From Acidimicrobiales bacterium (GTDB lineage: Bacteria > Actinomycetota > Acidimicrobiia > Acidimicrobiales > RAAP-2): a DNA stretch of 64,000 nucleotides. Shown here one piece after another: positions 8,134-16,733 of this stretch. Made by a program: the position numbers and the translations under genes. The DNA is taken from NCBI GenBank assembly GCA_015478655.1, contig JADMIJ010000008.1, forward strand, positions 1 through 64,000. Reading direction: 5' to 3'. The notes below the pieces were generated by a model. The model did no database searches. It was not told where the DNA came from and saw only the letters and a program-made list of their open reading frames with translations. The first letter of the stretch is position 1; every line of letters begins with the position of its first letter.

Positions 8134-8495
8134 ATGGCACACCAGGCCCGCCAGGACAAGCGCACCTCCCAGCCCGCCGCACGGGCCCGCAACCGGGCCA
8201 TGGCAGGGTCCGACGGACCACCGGCGCCGTTGGCATCGCCGCTGTCGCACTCGCCGTCGGCCTCGGCATCCTCGTGGCGTCCGAAACCACGGCTCACTCC
8301 TCGGCCTCCACCACCACGCCCACCAGCTCGGTCTCCACCCCGGCCACATCGGCCTCCTCGAGCTCGTCGTCCTCCTCGAACTCGTCGTCGGTCTCGTCGA
8401 ACTCGACGGCGACGACCACCACTCCAACAACTACCGCCACCACCACCCCCACGACAACCAAGGCCAAGCCGACCACGGTGTCGGGGCAGTCATGA
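8134..8495 (+). CDS. small Ser/Thr-rich membrane-anchored protein, apparent frameshift
   Basis: The ATG at 8134 has an AAAGGTGAT ribosome site and opens a basic N-terminus (MAHQARQDKRTSQPAARARN). That frame gives no membrane helix. Shifted by one base, the DNA from about 8208 reads VRRTTGAVGIAAVALAVGLG and then a long Ser/Thr/Pro tail ending at 8495. The best explanation is a frameshift, real or from sequencing, between about 8200 and 8230. Repaired, it would be a cytoplasmic basic tail, one membrane helix and a low-complexity extracellular tail of about 75 residues. It heads the ApbE/ferric-reductase operon and its stop overlaps the apbE start (ATGA). In similar operons I would expect an FMN-binding domain after such a linker; none is seen. 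A shorter GTG start at 8274 would give only the tail. Confidence 0.5.
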
Positions 8496-9526
8496 CGAAC
8501 GCGGTGGAGGAGATGGCCATCGTTGCTGGGCGCGGCGCCCAGGCCATCGGCACCCGATCGATGCGGGCCATCGGCACCACCGCTGAGGTGGCTGTGACGG
8601 CGGCCGACCGTGCCGACGAGGCGATGACCCTGTTGGCCGACGACCTGCGGTCCATCGACGCCGCCTGCAGCCGGTTCCGCTCCGATTCGGAGCTCCGACA
8701 GCTCGAGGTGAGCAGTGAAGGTCGGCCGGTGCCTGTCAGCCCCTTGTTGTTCGACGCCCTCGAGACGGCGCGGGTGGTCGCCGTCCAGACGGCCGGCATC
8801 GTCGATCCGACCATCGGTTCGGCGCTCATCGAGCTCGGCTACGACCGGGACTTCGACACCATCGCCGCTGACGACCTCGCCCCCGACTTTCGCGCCGAAC
8901 CCGCTCCCGGCTGGTGGCTGATCGAGCTCAACGGCGCTGATCGCACCGTGTCGATCCCCGCCGGGGTGCACGTCGACCTCGGGGCCACCGCCAAGGCGTT
9001 CGCCGCCGACCGGGCAGCCCAGCGAATTGCCGCCACGCTCGGGTGCGGGGCGCTGGTGAACCTCGGTGGCGATGTTGCCGTTGCCGGCCAGTGCCCGTCG
9101 GACGGGTGGGCCATTGGCATCGCCGCAGAGTCCACCTCGGCCCTCTGTGAGGTGGATCAGGTGGTGACCCTCGTCAGCGGGGGCCTGGCCACGTCGGGGA
9201 CCACGGCCCGCTCGTGGGTCCGCAACGGTCGCACCGTCCATCACATCGTCGATCCGTGGACGGGTGATGCTGCTCCGGCCGTCTGGGCACTGGTGTCGAT
9301 CACGGCACCGAGTTGCGCGCAAGCCAATGCCTGGAGCACCGCCGCCATTGTGTGGGGTTTGGATGCCATCGGGAACCTGGCCGCCATCGGCGTCCCAGCT
9401 CGCCTGGTCCATGCCGATGGCGCCATCGTCCGCCTCGGGGGTTGGCCTCCCGCCGTCGACGACCTCGCCGGTCCTGGCAGCCACGAGCTCCTCAACTACC
9501 ACCTCGACACCGGGACGGCGTGCTGA
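8492..9526 (+). CDS. apbE: FAD:protein FMN transferase (ApbE family)
   Basis: A 344-residue enzyme of the ApbE family, which cuts FAD and links FMN covalently to a Thr/Ser of a target protein. Visible family motifs are SMRAIGTTAEVAV near the N-terminus, VDLGATAKAFAADRAA, ALVNLGGDVAVAG, and HHIVDPWTGD. The C-terminal ANAWSTAAIVWG carries the metal-site Thr; Asn replaces the Asp seen in many homologues. No signal peptide or lipobox is visible, so the enzyme appears cytoplasmic as sequenced. It starts at ATG 8492, inside ATGA with the preceding gene, and its stop overlaps the next start (TGATG). The protein it would flavinylate is not evident in the operon. Confidence 0.92.
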   Translation: MTNAVEEMAIVAGRGAQAIGTRSMRAIGTTAEVAVTAADRADEAMTLLADDLRSIDAACSRFRSDSELRQLEVSSEGRPVPVSPLLFDALETARVVAVQTAGIVDPTIGSALIELGYDRDFDTIAADDLAPDFRAEPAPGWWLIELNGADRTVSIPAGVHVDLGATAKAFAADRAAQRIAATLGCGALVNLGGDVAVAGQCPSDGWAIGIAAESTSALCEVDQVVTLVSGGLATSGTTARSWVRNGRTVHHIVDPWTGDAAPAVWALVSITAPSCAQANAWSTAAIVWGLDAIGNLAAIGVPARLVHADGAIVRLGGWPPAVDDLAGPGSHELLNYHLDTGTAC

Positions 9527-10215
9527 TGTTGGCCACGTCGTCCACCGTTCTCTGGTACACCACCCGAGCCACCGGAGTCGTCGCCCTGTTGTTGTTGACC
9601 GGCACCATGGTGCTCGGGATCCTCACCGCCGGACGGGTGAGGACAACGTCGTGGCCTGCTTTCGCCCAGGCGGACCTGCATAGACGGGTCTCGCTAATGG
9701 CCATGGTGTTTCTGGCCTTCCACGTGCTCACCTCGGTCCTCGATACGTATGTCAACGTGGGCTGGGCTGCCATCGTCGTACCCTTCGCCTCTCCCTACCG
9801 CCCGGTGTGGACCGGGCTGGGAACGGTGGGTGTCGACTTGATCCTCGCCGTCGCCCTATCCAGCGCCCTGCGCCAACGCATCAGTGCCGCGACCTGGCGG
9901 GGAATCCACTGGCTGGCCTACGGGAGCTGGCCGGTGGCCATGGCCCATTCACTGGGCATGGGAACCGATGCCTCACGTCTCTGGATGGACGGACTGGCCG
10001 TGGTGTGCTCGCTGGCCGTTCTGGCCTCTCTGGCCTGGAGGATCAGTGACCACCGGAAGAACAGGGAGCGAGCGGTCGAGCTCGGTGCCCTCACCCGGGC
10101 CGTCCCCGCTCTCCGCGGGCCGCGCCGAAGGGCACAGCTGCCGTCGCGGCCCACCTCGGCTCAGCCCCGGCGCGTGGACAGCGCCTCCCGAATTCTCGAG
10201 AAGGAGCGTTCATGA
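9526..10215 (+). CDS. ferric-reductase-like transmembrane protein
   Basis: A 229-residue membrane protein with about six hydrophobic helices, of the ferric-reductase-like transmembrane domain family (haem-binding electron carriers such as MsrQ and FRE/NOX cores). Histidines lie in membrane segments that could ligate haem: MAMVFLAFHVLTSV, ATWRGIHWLAYGSW and WPVAMAHSLGMG. The C-terminus is basic and cytoplasmic. Start ATG 9526 overlaps the apbE stop and the end overlaps the next gene (ATGA), so all are translated together. It probably carries electrons across the membrane from the NuoF-like protein and ferredoxin to an outside acceptor; direction and acceptor are inferred. Confidence 0.85.
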   Translation: MLATSSTVLWYTTRATGVVALLLLTGTMVLGILTAGRVRTTSWPAFAQADLHRRVSLMAMVFLAFHVLTSVLDTYVNVGWAAIVVPFASPYRPVWTGLGTVGVDLILAVALSSALRQRISAATWRGIHWLAYGSWPVAMAHSLGMGTDASRLWMDGLAVVCSLAVLASLAWRISDHRKNRERAVELGALTRAVPALRGPRRRAQLPSRPTSAQPRRVDSASRILEKERS

Positions 10216-11513
10216 GCACCATGACCCTGGCCTGCGCCCAGCGGATGCTCCCGGTCGGGCCCGGGGGCAGACCCGCCCCCGACCTGGCCGGGCACCTGGC
10301 CGCCCACGGCCCCCTCGCCATCCCCATCCGGAATGATCCCGGCTGGAAGGCAGCGGTGCGCCGGGCCGTCGCCGAGTCGGGGCTGCTCGGCCGGGGTGGA
10401 GCGGGATTTCCCGCCGCGGCGAAGTGGGACGCCATCGACGGCGGCCGGCATCGGCCTCTGGTCGTGGTCAATGCCATGGAGGGTGAGCCGGCCAGTGCCA
10501 AGGACCGGGTGCTGCTCGGCCGGGCGCCCCATCTGGTCCTCGATGGGGCGGAGGTGGCCGCGGCGGTGATCGGCGCGTCCGAGATCGCAATCTGCGTCGC
10601 CGACCACAACGACCCGGCCGCGGCCTCGATCGAGGCCGCCATCGCCGAGCGCAGGCGGGCCGGAATGTCGGTGCGTCGCATCTCGGTGCGCCGCCCACCG
10701 GGCGGGTATGTCACCGGAGAGGAGTCCTCGCTGGTGTCGTGGCTCAGCAGTGGCCGGGCGTTGCCGTTCCTCCGAACGGACAAGTCGGTGCCCGTCACCG
10801 TTGGTCGCGGCCCGGCTCTGGTCCACAACGCCGAGACCCTCTCCCAGGTGGCCCTCATCGCTCGACACGGCCCCGCCTGGTCCCGCGGCCTGGGTACAAC
10901 TGAAGCGCCTGGCTCCACCCTGGTCACCGTGACCGGTGCCGTGTCCTCTCCGGGGGTGCTCGAGGTGGAGCTGGGAACCCCGGTGGCCGACATCGTGGCG
11001 CGGGCCGGCGCCGACACCGAGCTGTCGGCGGTGCTGCTCGGCGGCTATGGAGGTGCCTGGCTCGATGCGGCCCAGCTGGCCGTACCGTATGCTCCCGGAC
11101 CCCTCAGCGCCGCGGGCGCCAGCCAAGGAGTGGGCGTCATCATTGCGCTCCCCAGGACGTCATGCGGCGTGGCGGAGACGGCCAGGATCGTCCGCTACAT
11201 GGCGGGGGAGAGTGTCGGCCAGTGCGGGCCCTGCATCTTCGGGTTGCCCGCCATCGCCGACGATCTCGAACAGCTTCGGAGCGGTCGCGCCGACGCCGGC
11301 GTGGTCGACCGCATCCAGATGCGAGCGGGCACCGTGGAGGGACGAGGAGCGTGTCGTCACCCCGATGGCGTGGTCCGTCTGGTGAGAAGTGCGTTGGTGG
11401 TGTTCGCCGCCGACACTCTGGACCACGCCCGAGGTCGTCCCTGCTCCGGACGTGCCTCCCCGACGGTGTTGAGCTTTCCCGAAGGCGCGGCCGGCGCACG
11501 GCGGTCGGCATGA
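10212..11513 (+). CDS. NuoF-like (51-kDa subunit family) NAD(P)H-binding flavoprotein
   Basis: A 433-residue homologue of the FMN- and NADH-binding complex I subunit. The nucleotide site shows as GRGGAGFPAAAKW and VVNAMEGEPASAKDR, and the SLBB-type segment as TLVTVTGAVSSPGVLEVELG. The C-terminal iron-sulfur region is ESVGQCGPCIFGLPA plus GRGACRHPDG. Where NuoF has SCGxCxxC, the first Cys is Val here, so the 4Fe-4S cluster may have only three Cys ligands. There is no signal or membrane segment, so the protein is cytoplasmic. Its place between the membrane protein and ferredoxin suggests it feeds electrons from NAD(P)H into the chain. Both ends use ATGA overlaps. Confidence 0.87.
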   Translation: MSTMTLACAQRMLPVGPGGRPAPDLAGHLAAHGPLAIPIRNDPGWKAAVRRAVAESGLLGRGGAGFPAAAKWDAIDGGRHRPLVVVNAMEGEPASAKDRVLLGRAPHLVLDGAEVAAAVIGASEIAICVADHNDPAAASIEAAIAERRRAGMSVRRISVRRPPGGYVTGEESSLVSWLSSGRALPFLRTDKSVPVTVGRGPALVHNAETLSQVALIARHGPAWSRGLGTTEAPGSTLVTVTGAVSSPGVLEVELGTPVADIVARAGADTELSAVLLGGYGGAWLDAAQLAVPYAPGPLSAAGASQGVGVIIALPRTSCGVAETARIVRYMAGESVGQCGPCIFGLPAIADDLEQLRSGRADAGVVDRIQMRAGTVEGRGACRHPDGVVRLVRSALVVFAADTLDHARGRPCSGRASPTVLSFPEGAAGARRSA

Positions 11514-11737
11514 CGCCGGCGCGCCGGATCGGAGTGCGGCTGCGGGTCGACCCGGTCGCTTGTGACGCCTATGGGTACTGTGCCGAACTGCTTCCTGAGC
11601 GAGTCACATTGGATGAGTGGGGCTACCCGCGCGTCGACGGCACTCCCGTCGACGGGGCCCTGGTCGAGCTCGCCACCAGAGCTGCGGCTGAATGCCCGCG
11701 CCGGGCGGTCCTGCTGGAGAGGGTGACGGTGGCCTGA
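11510..11737 (+). CDS. small ferredoxin, single-cluster type
   Basis: A 75-residue acidic protein of the small ferredoxin type often seen with P450 or reductase systems. The cysteines are CDAYGYC (C-x5-C) near residue 18 and a distal CP (ECPRRAV), three in all, which fits a 3Fe-4S cluster or a 4Fe-4S cluster with one non-Cys ligand. It starts in ATGA with the NuoF-like gene and ends the operon. It likely relays electrons between the flavoprotein and the membrane protein. Confidence 0.85.
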   Translation: MTPARRIGVRLRVDPVACDAYGYCAELLPERVTLDEWGYPRVDGTPVDGALVELATRAAAECPRRAVLLERVTVA

Positions 11738-11812
11738 GCGGCGTCCCACCGGACCCGGTCTCCGGGACGCCGGCTCGAAGTCCCCACTCGGCCCTCCTCG
11801 TAGGCTGCTCGC

Positions 11813-13228
11813 GTGCGCCGGCGACAGACAGGAGGACCGAGCGAAGGCGGCCCGGGGCCGGCTGAGGGTCTGTGGGCTCCCGAGCGGCGGGCCCTGACGG
11901 TCGGCCTCGTGCTGACCATCACCTTCATGGCCGCCGAGGCGTTGGCGGTGGTGACCATCATGCCGCAGGTTGCTCGGAGCCTGGGTGGCATCCACCTCTA
12001 CGGCTGGGTGTTCAGCGCCTTCCTACTCGGGAGCATGGTGGGGATCGTCGCCGCCGGTCGGGAGGCGGACCGCACGGGTCCGGCTCGACCCTACGTGGCC
12101 GGTGTGGCGCTGTTCGGGGCCGGCCTGGTGGTGGCCGGGCTCGCTCCCTCGATGCTGGTCCTGGTGGTGGGCCGCACCCTGCAGGGAATCGGTGCCGGAG
12201 CGGTTCCGGCCGTGGCCTACGTGGCCATCGGCCGCAGTTTCCCGGAGGTGCTCCGGGCCCGGATGATGGCGGTCCTCTCCACGGCGTGGGTGGTACCGGG
12301 GATCATTGGCCCCCTGATCAGCGCAGGAGTGGCCCATGTGTTCGGTTGGCGCTGGGTCTTTCTGGGCCTGCTGCCCCTGGTGGCGGTGACCGGGGCCCTG
12401 GCCCTGCCCGGGCTGGTCCACCTGGGGAAGGCGACCACGCCACCGGTGGTCGAGCACCGGCTGGCGGATGCACTCCGTGCCGCGGCCGGGACCGGGCTCA
12501 TCATCGGGGGACTGGCCGGTGGCCTGTCGCTGCTAGCCGTCGCCGTCGTGGCGACGGGGATCGTGGCGCTGGTTCCGGCGTTGCGACGACTGCTGCCGCA
12601 GGGAACCCTCCGGTCCCGACCCGGCCTTCCAAGCACCATCCTGAGCCGCGGGCTGCTCACCTTCGCCTACTTCGGCGCGGACGCATTCGTCACCCTGGCC
12701 ATCGTCACCGTGCGACACCACAGCGTGGCCGTCGCCGGTATTGCCGTGACCGGTTCGACGCTGGCGTGGACCGTGGGTGCGTGGATACAGGCCCGATTCA
12801 ACACCCGGTGGGAGGGGAGGCGACTGGTGCGGATGGGGCTCGTCCTGGTGCTGGCCGGCGTGGTCGGCATGCTCGTGGTCCTCCGACCGGCGGTGCCTTT
12901 GTGGGTGGCCTTCGCGGCCTGGACGGTGGCCGGACTGGGTATGGGCCTGGCCTATGCCCCGATCTCGTTGATGATGCTCCGCGAGGCGCCGGAGGGGAGG
13001 GAGGGGTGGGCATCGGCCTCCTTGAGCCTCTCGGATGTGTTGGGCTCCGCCCTGGGCGCCGGTGTCGGCGGCGCCGCCATCGCCGTGTGCGCCAGCCGCG
13101 GATGGCCCTTGTCGTCCGGGGTGTCGGTGGCATTCGCCCTCCCGGCCGCCGTGGCGGTGGTGGCCCTCGGCCTCAGTGGTCGGCTCCCGTCCCAGAACTC
13201 CCTGCCCGTGGTGGGGCGATCGAGCTGA
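11813..13228 (+). CDS. MFS transporter, drug-exporter type
   Basis: A 471-residue major facilitator protein with about 12-14 membrane helices. The motif A region (GREADRTGPARPYVAG) and the motif C-like GIIGPLISAGVAHVFGWRW in helix 5 are typical of proton-driven drug exporters. It starts at GTG 11813; the basic, Gly-rich N-terminal tail is cytoplasmic. It lies 75 bases after the ferredoxin gene and could be read with that operon or separately. The substrate is unknown. Confidence 0.88.
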   Translation: MRRRQTGGPSEGGPGPAEGLWAPERRALTVGLVLTITFMAAEALAVVTIMPQVARSLGGIHLYGWVFSAFLLGSMVGIVAAGREADRTGPARPYVAGVALFGAGLVVAGLAPSMLVLVVGRTLQGIGAGAVPAVAYVAIGRSFPEVLRARMMAVLSTAWVVPGIIGPLISAGVAHVFGWRWVFLGLLPLVAVTGALALPGLVHLGKATTPPVVEHRLADALRAAAGTGLIIGGLAGGLSLLAVAVVATGIVALVPALRRLLPQGTLRSRPGLPSTILSRGLLTFAYFGADAFVTLAIVTVRHHSVAVAGIAVTGSTLAWTVGAWIQARFNTRWEGRRLVRMGLVLVLAGVVGMLVVLRPAVPLWVAFAAWTVAGLGMGLAYAPISLMMLREAPEGREGWASASLSLSDVLGSALGAGVGGAAIAVCASRGWPLSSGVSVAFALPAAVAVVALGLSGRLPSQNSLPVVGRSS

Positions 13229-13264
13229 CCTCCGGGCGGGGATGGCGGTGGGACCGGAGGGTGC

Positions 13265-14801
13265 TCAGCCGCACACGGCGCGGGGGTGGGGCAGCCCGGC
13301 ACCGGTCAGGTACCTGGTGACCAGCTGCTGCATGCAGAGGTCGGCGGAACCGCTGAGCAGCCAGGTGTGACCCCAGCCCCTCCATGTCACCATGCTGGCA
13401 TCAGAGAAGATGGTGGCCAGGTGCTGGGCATTGATCAAGGGCGTATTGGGGTCTCCCGTGTTGCCGATGACGAGGATCGGCGGCGTGCCCCGCGGATGGA
13501 GGTCGGCTACCGGCTCGAGGGCGGAGGGCCAGGAGACACACCCGCCCATCGTGTAGGTCACGGCATAAGCGCCGATCAACGGGTAGCGGGCGTCGACCGA
13601 CCGGGCCAAAGCTCCCCCCCTCCGTCGGTCCCGGGTGGGCGTCGGCATCGTTGCAAGTGATGGCCCACAGCGGATCGACCAGGGGTGAGCCGTCGATGTC
13701 GGTGACGAACAGGAGGGCGAGGGAGCGCAGCGGGGCGCCGTTGCCGCCGTTGGCGGCCACGAGTGCGGCGTAGAAGTTCGAGCTGAAGGCGGGGACGCTG
13801 AGCACCAGCAGGGTGGCGGTATCCAGATCGCCCACGGTGACCGGGTAGGGGTCGGCCCCTCCCGGAGGGGGGAGCGGACTGTGGATGAGCGCTGAGGCCA
13901 ACGAGCGGAAGAAGGCCTGCGGATCTGCTCCCAGGGGGCACGTCGATTGCGCAGCGCAGCCAGCCAACAGATGATCCAGTGACCGCTCGGCGGCCGGGGC
14001 CTCTTGAGTGGCCTGCTGGATCAGTGGGGCGTTGACGTCGACCGCACCGTCGAGGACCATGGTCCCGACCCGTCGGGGAAACAGGTCGGCGTAGACCGAT
14101 CCCAGCACGGTGCCGTACGAGATCCCGTAGAAGTCGATGGAGGCCAGGCCGAGCGCCTGGCGGATCCTGTCCATGTCCCGAGCGGTGTTGAAGGTGTTGA
14201 GGAAGGGCTCGAGGGACGCCGTGCGGTGCTGGCACCGCCGGGCCATGGCGGTGAACGCCGGCGCCCCGGGCAACGGCTGGCCGGCGGCCGATGGTACCGG
14301 CGCCACGCTGGTCAACGCCGACGGTGCGGTTCCGCATCGGAGGGGATCGCTGGCACCGGTACCCCGCGGGTCGAAGCTCACGATGTCGAAGTGCTGGCGG
14401 ACGGCTGGAGGAAAGTCGCCGAGCGTCACCGGGAGGATCTGGGTCCCGCTCTGGCCGGGTCCACCCGGGTTGAACACCAGCGTCCCCGTCGGACCGGAAG
14501 GGTCCGTGGCCCGTGACCGGATCACCGCCAACGGGATCGATGCGAGGGTGGGGTGCCGGTAGTCGACCGGCACCGACACCGTCCCGCACGAGAGGGTGGA
14601 GCCCGCCGAGCAGGCCGCCCAGGCGACCGCGCCCGCAGGGGGAAGGGCCGGCAGGGAGACGGGTTTCGACTGGTCTGTCGCGGAGGTGCCCGTGCCCCCA
14701 CCGGATCCGCTGGTGGAACCGCCACACCCTGCGGCCACCGATGCCGCCACTGCGGCTGCGAGCCAAACACAGGAGCGCCAACGCCCCCTCGTCGCTCCCA
14801 T
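13265..14801 (-). pseudogene. secreted S33-type alpha/beta hydrolase (tripeptidyl aminopeptidase-like), frameshifted
   Basis: A lipoprotein hydrolase split by one frameshift. It starts at ATG 14801 with a signal peptide ending in VAASVAAGC, then the oxyanion region NPGGPGQSG, nucleophile elbow GISYGT and a lid domain. The frame is lost after AITCNDADAHPGPTEGG, at a run of seven G (13614-13620, C on the plus strand). Reading six G restores ALARSVDARYPLIGAY, the acid GDPNTPL, the catalytic His in WGHTWLL and the stop at 13265. So all catalytic parts exist and only one base is extra. It could be a sequencing error in the homopolymer, slippage-based switching, or a young pseudogene. A GTG start at 14864 is possible but would bury the signal peptide. 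Confidence 0.8.
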
Positions 14802-15020
14802 GGCAGCGAACGTAGCAGTGCGATCCCGGCCGAGCCGGCTTGGACCCCCCGATCCCGTCGCCACCCGGGGCGCGATGAGAATTGGCTGATGGCATCGTCA
14901 CAGCACCATGATCCTGTGCCGCGTTTGCCCCAAAAGGCGTGGTGAGAGCTTCGAACTCGTGGGACACCGACCGGTGGAGGGCCGGGGAATGATTGCTCCT
15001 CGAACCATGTTGCAACCAAC

Positions 15021-15800
15021 GTGCAGGTTCTGACCTTCCCCTCGGGGCTCAGGCCGTCGTCGGTGTCCGACGAAAGTGCTGCACGTCTGACCGCCGCCAA
15101 GCTGGTAGGCGTTACCGGGGTGCTGGCCTACAACTGGTGGGTGGTCGTTCCCTTCGTTCCAGGGCTCATGCCGTCCGTCAACGGATTCTTCTCCGACCTC
15201 GAGGCGTCGGGCCGCCCGCACGCACCGCTGATGTCGGATGCCGACCTGATCGCCGGTGTGTTGATGGCGGCGGCACTGTTGCTCCGGGGGTCGAACGCAA
15301 GCGGTGCCGTGCGCAAGGAGTGGAAGTGGTTGATGCTGTTCGCCATCGGCGGCGCGGTCGGAGGCCGCTACCCCTACGCCTGCTCCGAGGGCCTGAGCGC
15401 CACGTGCCGTACCCTCGAATGGCACCTGCAACTTCCGATTCACCACTATGTGCACGTTGTTGCCGGCATCACGGAGTTCGCCACCTTGACGACCGCCGCC
15501 CTCATCGCCATGCGCCGTACCCGCGGCCAAGGGACCATCGAGGCCCGGATCTACTCGGGGCTGGTGAAGGCACTGGCCATCGGATACCCGTTCCTCGGGC
15601 TGGCGTACCTCACCAACAGGTTGGGCACTCTCGTGGAGCCGGTGTTCTTCGCGGCCTTCTCCGTCATGATCCTGGCGGAGGTATTCGAGCCGATCGGACG
15701 GAAGGCCGACGCCCCGACGTGGAGCGATCGCGTGACGGCAGGCGACACGAATTCGAACGAAGCCGCCGGCTGCGTACCCACGCCCAGCGGCCAGGCGTAG
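15021..15800 (+). CDS. integral membrane protein of unknown function
   Basis: A 259-residue protein with about six or seven hydrophobic segments (LVGVTGVLAYNWWVVVPFVPG, ADLIAGVLMAAALLL, WLMLFAIGGAVGGRYPYAC, VHVVAGITEFATLTTAALIAM and two more). A loop with two cysteines (CSEGLSATCRTLEW) followed by LPIHHYVHVV looks like the conserved core of DUF998-type membrane proteins, but I cannot confirm that. It starts at GTG 15021 with no clear ribosome site, so the start is uncertain. It is a single gene, divergent from the broken hydrolase. No function is assigned. Confidence 0.75.
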   Translation: MQVLTFPSGLRPSSVSDESAARLTAAKLVGVTGVLAYNWWVVVPFVPGLMPSVNGFFSDLEASGRPHAPLMSDADLIAGVLMAAALLLRGSNASGAVRKEWKWLMLFAIGGAVGGRYPYACSEGLSATCRTLEWHLQLPIHHYVHVVAGITEFATLTTAALIAMRRTRGQGTIEARIYSGLVKALAIGYPFLGLAYLTNRLGTLVEPVFFAAFSVMILAEVFEPIGRKADAPTWSDRVTAGDTNSNEAAGCVPTPSGQA

Positions 15801-16024
15801 CGATCGCCGCTCGGTAGAGCGCAGCGCCCCGACATTGGGGGCCAGGGGACGCCTGTGCGCCGGTCAGAGGCGTGATCTGCGTGCCGACGTCGGGTTTTAA
15901 GCGGTACCCCTCCCGTTCCGCCTAGGGTTGTGGGGTCATCGACCCAATCACGCGGGCCGATGCATGTAGGGCTTCACAATGGATCCCCGCGTTACCGTGC
16001 GTGAATTTCAAGGAGACAACAGTT

Positions 16025-16228
16025 ATGGGTGTAGGTGCAGTCAAGTGGTTCAACGCCGAAAAAGGCTTCGGATTCATTACGCCTGACGGCGGCGGGGATG
16101 ACCTCTTCGTTCACCAGTCCGAGATCCAGATGGAGGGATTCCGCGACCTCGCGGAGGGCCAACGTGTGGAGTTCGAGACCAAGCAGGGTCAAAAGGGCCT
16201 GCAGGCGAGCCAGGTCCGCAAGATCTGA
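16025..16228 (+). CDS. cspA: cold-shock protein, CspA family
   Basis: A 67-residue single cold-shock domain with both RNA-binding motifs: [12 protein letters not shown] (RNP1) and DLFVHQSEI (RNP2). It is an RNA chaperone that melts secondary structure. It starts at ATG 16025, 9 bases after a strong AAGGAG ribosome site; an in-frame ATG at 16001 lies upstream of that site and is not used. It is transcribed alone, with a 5' region of up to 220 bases that could hold a long leader, and it is followed by a set of hairpins. Confidence 0.96.
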   Translation: MGVGAVKWFNAEKGFGFITPDGGGDDLFVHQSEIQMEGFRDLAEGQRVEFETKQGQKGLQASQVRKI

Positions 16229-16278
16229 TTCGGCCTTTGTCGGGGTGTCGACCCGGCGTCACTATCGGACCTCCGGTA

Positions 16279-16326
16279 GTGCTCGTCGGGCCGGCCCCGA
16301 CGAGCACTGAGAACGCTCAGTGCTCG
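16279..16326 (+). terminator. two overlapping, mutually exclusive hairpins after cspA
   Basis: Hairpin A pairs GTGCTCGTCGGG (16279-16290) with CCCGACGAGCAC (16296-16307), a perfect 12-bp stem with a 5-base loop. Hairpin B pairs CGAGCACTGAG (16301-16311) with CTCAGTGCTCG (16316-16326), a perfect 11-bp stem with loop AACG. They share CGAGCAC, so only one can form. It starts 50 bases after the cspA stop. There is no T run, as is common in high-GC terminators. It may simply be a terminator, or a switch. Confidence 0.65.
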
Positions 16327-16343
16327 CCTCTGACGATGAGGTG

Positions 16344-16381
16344 AATTCTCGGGCGCTCCTCTGCGGGGCGCCCGGGGAATT
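16344..16381. terminator. third hairpin after cspA
   Basis: AATTC...GGGCGC (16344-16356) pairs with GCGCCC...GGAATT (16368-16381) with a small internal mismatch and an 11-base loop. It lies 18 bases beyond the two overlapping hairpins and just after the end of the decayed minus-strand gene, so it may serve as a two-way terminator. Confidence 0.5.
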
Positions 16382-16391
16382 AGTTGAGAAG

Positions 16392-16733
16392 TCACGGTTC
16401 CGCCTGACAGCGTCGAACCGGTAGCCCGGCAGCCCCGCCCGTTTGACGCGACCCGACCCGTTGGGGACGTGTTACGGCCGGCCCTGCGTGGGCAGGGATC
16501 GTCCTCTCGCCGGGCTGTGCGGTGCGGGGTAAGCGTGCCGATTCGGTCCAGCGCCGCAGCCCGAGGAGGGCCGTCGTGAGCAGGACCACGAAAGCAGCTG
16601 CTTCCACGATCGACGACGAGTGCCACCGCCAACCCGGCGATCGTCTGCAGCAGAAACACCGGGCCGATGGTGGAGATGTGCTCGCACCCGTCGACCACAG
16701 ATAGAAGTGGATGGCTGCGGCCACGGCGAGCAC
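16392..16733 (-). pseudogene. decayed small membrane-protein gene
   Basis: Hydrophobic coding sequence is spread over two frames. MLAVAAAIHFYLWSTG and, later, IVEAAAFVVLLTTALLGLRR are in one frame. The middle piece EHISTIGPVFLLQTIAGLAV is in another. Two compensating frameshifts (near 16685 and 16605) would join them into a small protein with three or four membrane helices. The rest of the frame to 16392 is Arg/Pro-rich and looks non-coding. The start would be GTG 16733. The family is not recognised. Because two separate shifts are needed, decay is more likely than one sequencing error. Confidence 0.45.

Noticed and set aside
14880-14920. Isolated TCACAGC near 14898
   Set aside because: Only one half-site is present, with no second 7-mer at 11-base spacing, so it is not counted as a PhoP-like box.
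16001-16024. Upstream in-frame ATG for the cold-shock gene
   Set aside because: The ribosome site lies downstream of it, and the protein would exceed the conserved 67-residue length.
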